Assembly (NCBI GenBank): GCA_030655135.1 | Contig: JAURWC010000084.1 | Location: forward strand, 124,001 to 188,000 | Origin: Hyphomicrobiaceae bacterium | Lineage (GTDB): Bacteria; Pseudomonadota; Alphaproteobacteria; Rhizobiales; Hyphomicrobiaceae | Length of the DNA: 64,000 nt | Direction: 5' to 3' | Shown here: positions 54,748-64,000 of the stretch, in pieces | How positions within the stretch are numbered: the stretch's first letter is position 1 | Layout of the letters: every line of letters begins with the position of its first letter | Made by a program: the position numbers and the translations under genes | The notes under the pieces: generated by a model | The model's database searches: none | The model's input: only the letters and a program-made list of their open reading frames with translations | What the model was told of the DNA's origin: nothing

Positions 54748-56449
54748 CTTCGGCCTTTCCGCCAAGATGGGTCACCGCGCCATAACGCGCAGGACCGACC
54801 TGGTCTGCGAATTTCCTCAACGCACCACTTTGATAGGGATTACTCGGCGCCTTCCAAGACGCGCGCCGCAACTCAAGTTCCTTCGCGTCGACTTCCAGTT
54901 CGATCGTGCCGGCTTCGGCATCGATCGTGATGATGTCGCCGTTGTTGATCAGCCCGATCGGACCCCCGACTGCGGCTTCCGGCCCGACATGGCCGATGCA
55001 GAATCCGCGCGTCGCGCCCGAGAAACGCCCGTCGGTGATCAGCGCCACGCTGTCACCGGCGCCCTGCCCGTAAAGGGCCGCTGTCGTCGACAGCATCTCG
55101 CGCATGCCCGGGCCACCCTTGGGACCCTCGTAGCGGATGACGAGCACTTCGCCGTCCTTGTAGTCGCGGCGTGACACGGCCTCGAAGCAGTCTTCCTCGC
55201 AATCGAACACGCGGGCAGGGCCGCTGAACTGCAGCTTCTTCAGGCCGGCCACCTTCACGATCGCGCCATCCGGAGCCAACGAGCCCCTGAGTCCCACGAC
55301 ACCGCCGGTCGGCGAGATCGGGTTGGAAACCGGATAGATGACCTTCTGGTCCGTGTTGAATGTCACGTCGCGCAGATTTTCCGCCAGCGTCTTGCCGGTC
55401 ACGGTGATGCAGTCGCCGTGCAGCACACCGCCATCCAGCAGTGCCTTGAGGATCTGCGGCACGCCGCCGATGTCGAAGACATCCTTGGCGATATACTTGC
55501 CGCCCGGCTTCAGGTCGGCGATGTACGGCGTGCGCTTGAAGATCTCGGCCACGTCGAACAGATCGAACTCGATGCCGGCTTCATGCGCCATTGCCGGCAG
55601 ATGCAGCGCGGCGTTCGTCGACCCGCCAGTCGCGGCAACGATCACGGCCGCATTCTCGAACGCCTGACGCGTGCAAATATCGCGCGGACGGATGCCGTCG
55701 CTGATCAGCCGCATGACGGCCCGGCCGCTCGCGGCCGCATATTCGTCGCGGCTCTCGTACGGCGCCGGCGCACCGGCCGAACCCGGCAGGGCTAGGCCGA
55801 TCGCTTCCGAAACGCACGCCATCGTGTTGGCCGTGAACTGGCCGCCACAAGCGCCCGCGCTCGGACAAGCGACGCATTCCAGGTCGTGCAGTTCTTTTTC
55901 GCTCATGCGGCCGGCCGAATTCATGCCGACGCCTTCGAACACGTCGACGACGGTGACGTCGCGGCCTTTGAACTTGCCCGGCAGGATGGAGCCGCCGTAC
56001 ATGAACACGCTCGGCACGTTGAGGCGCAGCATGGCCATCATTGTGCCCGGCAGAGACTTGTCGCAGCCGGCGATACCCACCAGCGCGTCATAGGAGTGGC
56101 CACGCATCGTCAGCTCGATGGAGTCGGCGATGACCTCGCGCGAAACTAGCGACGACTTCATGCCCTGGTGGCCCATGGCGATGCCGTCAGTCACGGTTAT
56201 CGTGCAGAACTCGCGTGGCGTACCGCCCGCGTCGTTGACGCCCGCCTTCGCCGATTGCGCTTGGCGCATCAAGGCGATGTTGCAGGGTGCAGCCTCGTTC
56301 CAGCAGGACACGACGCCCACGAACGGACGGTGAATTTGTTCCTCGGTAAGCCCCATCGCATAGTAGTACGAGCGGTGCGGTGCGCGCGAGGCGCCCTCCG
56401 TTACGTGGCGGCTGGGTAGTTTCTTCTTGTCGAACGTCCTGGCGTCCAT
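54725..56449 (-). CDS. ilvD: Dihydroxy-acid dehydratase
   Basis: IlvD (574 residues) makes 2-keto acids in branched-chain amino acid synthesis. The cluster ligands are in [36 protein letters not shown] and PCNIALM (three Cys), and the protein ends [26 protein letters not shown] and [16 protein letters not shown] 56449 gives [27 protein letters not shown]. The extended 24 residues in the longer reading are not needed. The 3' end overlaps the ExoR-like gene by 23 bases. Confidence 0.96.
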   Translation of the reverse strand: MDARTFDKKKLPSRHVTEGASRAPHRSYYYAMGLTEEQIHRPFVGVVSCWNEAAPCNIALMRQAQSAKAGVNDAGGTPREFCTITVTDGIAMGHQGMKSSLVSREVIADSIELTMRGHSYDALVGIAGCDKSLPGTMMAMLRLNVPSVFMYGGSILPGKFKGRDVTVVDVFEGVGMNSAGRMSEKELHDLECVACPSAGACGGQFTANTMACVSEAIGLALPGSAGAPAPYESRDEYAAASGRAVMRLISDGIRPRDICTRQAFENAAVIVAATGGSTNAALHLPAMAHEAGIEFDLFDVAEIFKRTPYIADLKPGGKYIAKDVFDIGGVPQILKALLDGGVLHGDCITVTGKTLAENLRDVTFNTDQKVIYPVSNPISPTGGVVGLRGSLAPDGAIVKVAGLKKLQFSGPARVFDCEEDCFEAVSRRDYKDGEVLVIRYEGPKGGPGMREMLSTTAALYGQGAGDSVALITDGRFSGATRGFCIGHVGPEAAVGGPIGLINNGDIITIDAEAGTIELEVDAKELELRRASWKAPSNPYQSGALRKFADQVGPARYGAVTHLGGKAEVVCYADI

Positions 56450-56977
56450 AACTCTCTTGCTTCTTCCTGAGCTGACAACTAAAACCCGACAACAGAACTC
56501 AATAAATTGACGCCCGATCAAGCTGATCGAAGTCGCCGGTAGTCCACGGCGGACCAGTCTAAAATTACTGCGAAGTTGGCGGCGGTTCTGCTGCGATATT
56601 CATCTACGGTTCACACGCCAGTCCTTGAGCCGTGTTTGTGGCTCAATATGGGCATACGCGCCCAAACCCGTAACCCCCGCGCAACACTTGCCTCGATTGC
56701 AGGCATTCCGCCTTTAATTTCAGTCATCTCGTGGCGCGTTAAGCACAAACTGGCGGGCAACTACCTGATTGGTATCTGGTCTGACTTTCGAGGTTGCACC
56801 CCGTTGAACTCAAGGTAAGAAACGACTCCGGCTTCGGCATGACCCGATGGGGGCGAGTTCGGGGCGCTATGGCGGTGATGTCACGAATGGAACATAGCCG
56901 CGCGCCACTTTGCTGTAAGCGATGCCCGCGGACGTTTGCCACGGTCCGCGCGGGACGGTGATTGAGAGGGAACGAGA
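56450..56977. promoter_or_regulatory. 528-base divergent gap, ilvD / DUF898
   Basis: This is the longest non-coding stretch apart from the repeat arrays. It should carry both promoters. I see no leader peptide with branched-chain codons, no T-box, no tRNA, and no clear terminator. A plus-strand reading 56576-56818 has no ribosome binding site or family signal and is rejected. GAGGGA at about 56966 is the DUF898 ribosome binding site. Confidence 0.4.
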
Positions 56978-58087
56978 ATGGATCAGCACGTCAGTACGGC
57001 AACGGGCGGCGACGCCTCATCGGCTCACCTGCGCTGGGTGCACCCAACGGGTCTGATCAGTCTGTCCTTCACCAACTACGTTCTCAGCATCGTTACGCTG
57101 GGCATCTACAGTTTCTGGGGCAAGACCGAGGTGCGCAAGCGCATGTGGTCGGCCATCCGGCTCGAAGGCGAGCCGCTGCTCTACACCGGCACCGGCAAAG
57201 AGCTGTTCCTGGGCTTCCTCTTCGTCTTCTTCATCGTTCTTCTGCCGATCATGCTGTTCTCGTTTGGCGCGGCGTATTATTTCGGTCCGCAATCGGTCGG
57301 CTACACCGTCTTCACTCTCGCCCTCTACGTCCTCATCTTCTTCCTCGTCGGCGTCGCCATCTATCGCGCCACGCGCTATCGCCTGTCGCGCACCCGCTGG
57401 CGCGGCATCCGCGGTTCGCTGGTCGGCAGCCCCAACCGCTATGCGTTCACCTATTTCTGGACTCTGCCGTTGCTGATCCTCACGCTGGGCTGGCTCGGCC
57501 CGTGGCGCACGACTAAGCTGCAGAACATCCTCATCAACGACATGCGCTTTGGCGACCGGCCGTTCTCGTTCACCGCCACGTCCAAGCCGCTCTATTCGCG
57601 CTTTGCCTGGCTGTGGATCGGCGGCCTGCTCATCACCGCCGTGATCGGCGGCATCATCACCTATCTCATCAGCGCTGACCTGGCCGCCAATGCCGAAGCC
57701 ACGCCCGACAAGAAAATATCGATCCAGACAATCCTGATCGTCTACGGCGTGTTCCTCGGCGGCTTTATGCTCTATGGCATCGCGGCCGCATGGTATTCCG
57801 CCTTCCAGTTCAACCACTTCAGCCGTAATACCCATTTCGAGGGCGCCTCGTTCCGCGCCAACCTGACCGGCGGCGGCCTGATCTGGATCACGATCACAAA
57901 CCTGCTGATCACGATCTTCAGTTTCGGCATTCTCTCGCCTGTCGTGCAGGCCCGCACGATGCGCTATGTCATCCAGCGCATGGGCTTCGTCGGCTCTCCG
58001 CACTTCGCAGAGATCGCCCAGGGCGCCGAGCAGGACATTTCCCGCGGCGAAGGCTTGGCACAGGCGTTCGACATCGATGCATTCTGA
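56978..58087 (+). CDS. DUF898 (YjgN-like) membrane protein
   Basis: The 369-residue integral membrane protein has the DUF898 features: LRWVHPTGLISLSFTNYVLSIVTLGIYSFWGKTEVRKRMWSAIRLEGEPLLYTGTGKELFLGF, RATRYRLSRTRWRGIRG, GWLGPWRTTKLQNILINDMRFGDRPFSF, FNHFSRNTHFEGASFRANLTGGG. About six to seven membrane helices. Its stop overlaps the start of an M48 protease gene by 11 bases, so the two are translated together. DUF898/YjgN function is unknown. Confidence 0.9.
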   Translation: MDQHVSTATGGDASSAHLRWVHPTGLISLSFTNYVLSIVTLGIYSFWGKTEVRKRMWSAIRLEGEPLLYTGTGKELFLGFLFVFFIVLLPIMLFSFGAAYYFGPQSVGYTVFTLALYVLIFFLVGVAIYRATRYRLSRTRWRGIRGSLVGSPNRYAFTYFWTLPLLILTLGWLGPWRTTKLQNILINDMRFGDRPFSFTATSKPLYSRFAWLWIGGLLITAVIGGIITYLISADLAANAEATPDKKISIQTILIVYGVFLGGFMLYGIAAAWYSAFQFNHFSRNTHFEGASFRANLTGGGLIWITITNLLITIFSFGILSPVVQARTMRYVIQRMGFVGSPHFAEIAQGAEQDISRGEGLAQAFDIDAF

Positions 58088-59321
58088 TCCCGCAGCACAG
58101 CCTCAACCGGCAAGCTTCGACGGCCGCATGAGCGACGGGCGCACGGCCGCCTCCGTCCCCGTCCAGGTGTCCTTCACGGACACGGGGCTGGCGATGAAAG
58201 CGCCCGGAACCCCGGACCCGGTCATCTGGTCCTACCCGTCGCTGACCACCGCTGAGCCATTGCGCAAGGCGTCGTCCGACGCGCTGATATCGTCCAGCGA
58301 GATGCCCGGCGCCACGCTGTTCGTGGAAAGCGCTGACTTCACACGCACACTCAGCCAGCGCGCCGCGCACCTGTCGACCGGTGCCCTGCGCTGGCAGTAC
58401 GCCAAGCCTGGCCTGATGGTGACCGCGGCAATCGCCGCGATCGTCGCCGCCGTCTGGCTGTTCGACCTGACGCCCGCGCGCACGATCGCCGGCTGGTTGC
58501 CCGACCCGGTTCGCGTCCGCATGGGCCAGCAGGTCGTGCAGTCGATGACGAAGGACTATCCCACCTGCCACACCGACGACGGCCGCGCCGCGCTCGACAA
58601 ATTGACGGCCCGACTTTCGGCCGTCAGCGGCGGGAGAGAGAAGTTCAACGTCGTCGTGGTCGACTGGGGCCTGCTCAATGCCTTCGCCACCCCCGGCTCG
58701 CAGATCGTGATGACGAAGGAAATCATCACCGACGCCAAGAGCCCTGACGAGGTTGCCGGCGTTCTGGCGCACGAGATGGGACACGGGCTGGAGCTTCATC
58801 CCGAAACCGGCCTGGTTCGCGCCATCGGCATGTCGGCCGCCCTCGAACTCATGTCGGGCGGCAACACCGGCACGCTGGCCAACGTCGGCGCGCTGCTGGC
58901 CCAGCTCAGCTACACACGCGTCGCCGAGCGCGAGGCCGACAATCACGCTGTCCGGATTCTCAAGGCCGCGACGATCTCCCCCAAGGGCCTTGCCGACTTC
59001 TTCCAGAGAATTTCCAAGCTGGAGGGCGACGGCGAAGAGGCAAAAAAAGACCCAGAGAAAAAAGACGAGACCATATCAGACGAAGCCAAGAAGGACGGTA
59101 AGGACGAGAGCGCGGCGTCCGAGCGCAGCTACACGAGCTACTTCAATACCGATCTTTTGCGCACGCATCCTCAGTCGCAGGAACGTGCCAAGCTGATCAA
59201 AGCGCAAGCCGCCTACGACGCCACGCCCGCGTTGTCGGAAGACGAGTGGCAGGCGCTGCGCGGCATTTGCAAAAACGCCAAGAAGAAGCTCGACGATAAA
59301 AAGAAGGCGGACCAGAAGTAG
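58077..59321 (+). CDS. M48-family metalloprotease with single membrane anchor
   Basis: From ATG 58077, inside the last codons of the DUF898 gene, the product has 414 residues. After an N-terminal cytosolic part (to about 110) comes a helix YAKPGLMVTAAIAAIVAAVWLFDL, then the peptidase: VVVDWGLLNAFATPGSQIVMTKEIITDAKSPDEVAGVLAHEMGHGLELH with the zinc motif HEMGH and VAEREADNHAVRIL (third ligand Glu in EREAD). The C-terminal 90 residues are rich in Lys/Glu/Asp. It is likely a periplasmic membrane-protein or envelope quality-control protease; the DUF898 partner may supply or present substrate. Confidence 0.9.
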   Translation: MHSDPAAQPQPASFDGRMSDGRTAASVPVQVSFTDTGLAMKAPGTPDPVIWSYPSLTTAEPLRKASSDALISSSEMPGATLFVESADFTRTLSQRAAHLSTGALRWQYAKPGLMVTAAIAAIVAAVWLFDLTPARTIAGWLPDPVRVRMGQQVVQSMTKDYPTCHTDDGRAALDKLTARLSAVSGGREKFNVVVVDWGLLNAFATPGSQIVMTKEIITDAKSPDEVAGVLAHEMGHGLELHPETGLVRAIGMSAALELMSGGNTGTLANVGALLAQLSYTRVAEREADNHAVRILKAATISPKGLADFFQRISKLEGDGEEAKKDPEKKDETISDEAKKDGKDESAASERSYTSYFNTDLLRTHPQSQERAKLIKAQAAYDATPALSEDEWQALRGICKNAKKKLDDKKKADQK

Positions 59322-59445
59322 CAACGGTAGCGGTGCCTGCGGCGCCGTCATCGAAGGAACAAACGCAGGTCAAAAATCGGCCGGACGGTTCGGCTCTAAA
59401 TCCGGCTTCGACCTTCCCGGCATGTGCCGGGCCTGAGGCATAGCG

Positions 59446-60054
59446 ATGTCGAAGAAAATTCTCGGCACGGTTCTGGCGGCTCTTCTGATCGCCGCGGCTT
59501 ATGTCGCCAGCCCGTTCCACGCGGCCTGGTCCATTCGCGAAGCCATCAAGTCCGGCAACGCCGAGTATCTGGCCATCAAAGTCGAATGGCCCCGCGTGCG
59601 CGAAACCCTGCGCCAATCCCTTGCCGAATTTGCCGATCCGGCGGCCGCCGTTCCCCAAGCCGAACTCGCGAGTGCGGCGCCGCGCAAGGGCTTGTGGGCG
59701 CGCGTGAAAAGCTACGCCTCGCGCAAGACCGTCGACAGCGTGGTCGACACCTACGCCAACCCCGAGGGCCTGCCGCAGCTGTTCACCTACGGCACCACGG
59801 TGCGCGACATCGTCAAAGGCCCGCCGCCTGAAAAGACGCTCGCCAATCTTCCCGACCGCATGCGCGAGTTCTGGTCACGCATCAAGCGCGCCGAGTTCAA
59901 GAGCCTCACCGCCTTCGAGCTGGAAATGCAGGACAAGACCACGCCCGACCGCCGCTACACCGGCCTGCTCGAACTGCATGGGCTCTCGTGGAAGCTGACC
60001 GAACTGCGCGTGCACAAGGCACCCGCGCCCGACGCGATCATGGCTGACGGCTGA
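59446..60054 (+). CDS. DUF2939 protein
   Basis: The 202-residue protein starts with a hydrophobic anchor (MSKKILGTVLAALLIAAAYVASPFHAAWSIREAIKSGNAEYLAIKVEWPRVRETLRQSLAEF), the defining DUF2939 N-terminus (single membrane helix then a conserved RxAixxGxxxxLxxxVDwxxvR segment). The rest is a small alpha/beta domain (LPQLFTYGTTVRDIVKG, FWSRIKRAEFKSLTAFELEMQDK, RYTGLLELHGLSWKLTELRV). Function is unknown. It follows the M48 protease by 124 bases and ends before a family A repeat. Confidence 0.85.
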   Translation: MSKKILGTVLAALLIAAAYVASPFHAAWSIREAIKSGNAEYLAIKVEWPRVRETLRQSLAEFADPAAAVPQAELASAAPRKGLWARVKSYASRKTVDSVVDTYANPEGLPQLFTYGTTVRDIVKGPPPEKTLANLPDRMREFWSRIKRAEFKSLTAFELEMQDKTTPDRRYTGLLELHGLSWKLTELRVHKAPAPDAIMADG

Positions 60055-60071
60055 CTGCAGACGTCCAACAA

Positions 60072-60096
60072 GGGGTCAGACCTCAGGTCTGACCCC
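60072..60096. repeat. Family A palindromic repeat, single copy
   Basis: A perfect 11-base inverted repeat, GGGGTCAGACC / GGTCTGACCCC, with a TCA loop lies between the convergent DUF2939 (stop 60054) and valS (stop 60116) genes. It is the third example of this family in a convergent junction and, unlike the other two, is a singlet. It may work as a terminator for both genes. Confidence 0.9.
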
Positions 60097-60115
60097 ATAA
60101 CTCGACGCCGCGCCC

Positions 60116-62992
<2,877 letters not shown>

Positions 62993-63127
62993 GGAACGGC
63001 TTCTGTTAGGCCCCGATGGTTGGCCAAAAGGCCGATGACTGGCAAAAGGGATAAGGGGCGGTCCTACGCTGTGCCACCCCGCCCGTCAATCCTGGCCCAG
63101 CAGCGTGCACGGCGGCACGCCCAGACG

Positions 63128-64000
63128 TCACGCTCCTGGCAACTTCGGCCCGCCGCCGCCCGGCTGACCGGCCTCGGATCGCAGCGCCTTTTCGATGATG
63201 CGCGGCATGTTGTCGGTCAGCCATTTCTGCAGCATGGGCTTCACCATGTCGGCGACCATGTCTTCCAGCGTGCGTGGCTGGCTGGCCGCCGCCGGCGCTG
63301 CCTGAGCGGGCGCGGGTGCACTTGCCACCGGAGCCGCCGCTTCACTCGGCGCAGAGGGCTGAGCCACGAGCGCGGATGACACCGGGATCGCGGCCGGAGC
63401 ACCGGCCGCAGGTGCTGTCGGCAGCGGATGCGCATTCGACGCAGCAAAGCCCGCGGCCAGCGCATCCAGCGCTGAGGCAGACGCTGCCACTTGAGCCGCT
63501 GCCAACGGCAGCGCCGGCGCACGCGGAGCAGCACCAGTCGCCGCGGTTGATGCATTTGCGGCGAACGCCGGCCGCGAACGATCGGCTGGAGGAATGGCAG
63601 TCGAACCACCCGCCGGCGACGGAGCAACTGCAGGAGCAGCAGCCTCAGTCTTGCCAGCAGAGAGCGGCCGGGAGAACAACGTCGTGCGCGGCGGCAGCGG
63701 CACGTTGACACCACCCGATGGGCCACCCGCACCGGACGAAGTGGCCGGCGCAGCGGCAGGCGCATTCGAAGTGACCGGATTGGCACCGAACGGCTTGACC
63801 GCAGGCGTCTGGCCTGGCGCCGGCGGCGGCATTGCAGCAATCACGACGGCAGCTGGCTTGGACGATTGGCGATCGCCCGACGGCGCGTTGTCAGCACCCG
63901 CTCCGCGCGCTTGCTCCGAACCCAGGTGCGGCTCGAACCGCGGCGATGATCGCGTCATGGCGACAGGCGCTGCAGGTTTGCTGGCCCCATCGTCACGCTT
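63128..64000 (-). CDS. popZ: PopZ-like polar organizing protein (DUF2497), 5' end outside the window
   Basis: The frame is open to the right edge of the window (64000), so the N-terminus is missing. The visible 290 residues are an Ala/Pro/Ser-rich disordered region ending in the conserved C-terminal segment RTLEDMVADMVKPMLQKWLTDNMPRIIEKALRSEAGQPGGGGPK. This matches the oligomerising C-terminal helices of PopZ/DUF2497 (xTLEDxVxxMxxPMLxxWLxxNLPxxVE). PopZ forms a phase at the cell pole that tethers the centromere. Its gene beside valS is typical of Caulobacter and Rhizobiales. The low-complexity middle is longer than in Caulobacter. Confidence 0.88.
   Translation of the reverse strand, partial: KRDDGASKPAAPVAMTRSSPRFEPHLGSEQARGAGADNAPSGDRQSSKPAAVVIAAMPPPAPGQTPAVKPFGANPVTSNAPAAAPATSSGAGGPSGGVNVPLPPRTTLFSRPLSAGKTEAAAPAVAPSPAGGSTAIPPADRSRPAFAANASTAATGAAPRAPALPLAAAQVAASASALDALAAGFAASNAHPLPTAPAAGAPAAIPVSSALVAQPSAPSEAAAPVASAPAPAQAAPAAASQPRTLEDMVADMVKPMLQKWLTDNMPRIIEKALRSEAGQPGGGGPKLPGA

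Noticed and set aside
56576-56818. 80-codon ORF in the ilvD/DUF898 gap
   Set aside because: No ribosome binding site, no family match and a composition unlike coding DNA nearby.

Overview
The window reads as chromosomal DNA of a high-GC alphaproteobacterium of the order Hyphomicrobiales (Rhizobiales). It could be a Hyphomicrobium-like or methylotroph-like lineage; that finer placement is an inference. The evidence is a conserved alphaproteobacterial gene order (xth, erpA, dgt, argS, a SPOR protein, nagZ, scpAB, tatABC, serS, surE, LysM/M23, yajC-secDF, Mth938 protein, NDUFAF6-like), a eukaryotic-type GlnII, an ExoR-like regulator, PopZ, TrmFO, a K+-independent membrane H+-pyrophosphatase and a perfect CtrA-type box. 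Almost every gene is intact. I see no rRNA, tRNA, CRISPR array, phage or transposase.

Layout. 1-9 kb: partial cytochrome bc1 chaperone, a BamE-like lipoprotein, an NTF2-like protein with a disturbed 5' end, hppA, secreted small proteins, a DUF937 protein, a RidA-like protein and a DUF2157/GDYXXLXY pair. 9-14 kb: a cyanide-insensitive bd-type oxidase (cydAB/cioAB) followed closely by a haloacetate dehalogenase with all FAcD catalytic positions, then a GntP permease. 14-24.6 kb: trmFO, a double-domain KaiC-like ATPase overlapping a hybrid histidine kinase, glutaminase, a nitrogen locus (DUF2735 / glnII / small J-domain-like protein), an AAC(6')-like acetyltransferase and an exopolysaccharide phosphosugar transferase. 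24.8-27.4 kb: a PanE-family reductase and an oxalate-CoA-ligase-like enzyme, best explained as oxalate assimilation through oxalyl-CoA to glyoxylate. 27.5-34.6 kb: a large proline-rich SGNH hydrolase and the yajC-secD-secF-Mth938-NDUFAF6 cluster. 34.8-53.6 kb: the conserved envelope, division and translation block. 53.7-64 kb: ExoR-like regulator, ilvD, a DUF898 / M48 protease / DUF2939 group, valS and the 3' part of a popZ-like gene.

The most unusual signals are structural. (1) Two families of small palindromic repeats occur, often as inverted doublets (REPIN-like). Family A sits at three convergent gene junctions and in one case supplies the stop codon of the upstream gene. Family B sits around serS and surE, and one 111-bp doublet lies in frame inside valS, adding 37 codons just before the DVLDTWFSS motif, much as Rickettsia palindromic elements do. 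(2) serS carries a roughly 210-bp AT-rich in-frame insertion (about 43% GC in high-GC flanks) between class II motifs 1 and 2. (3) Four TTAA motifs, two of them forming a perfect TTAA-N7-TTAA box, lie upstream of a LysM/degenerate-M23 division factor. All family names come from reading the protein sequences; no database search was run.
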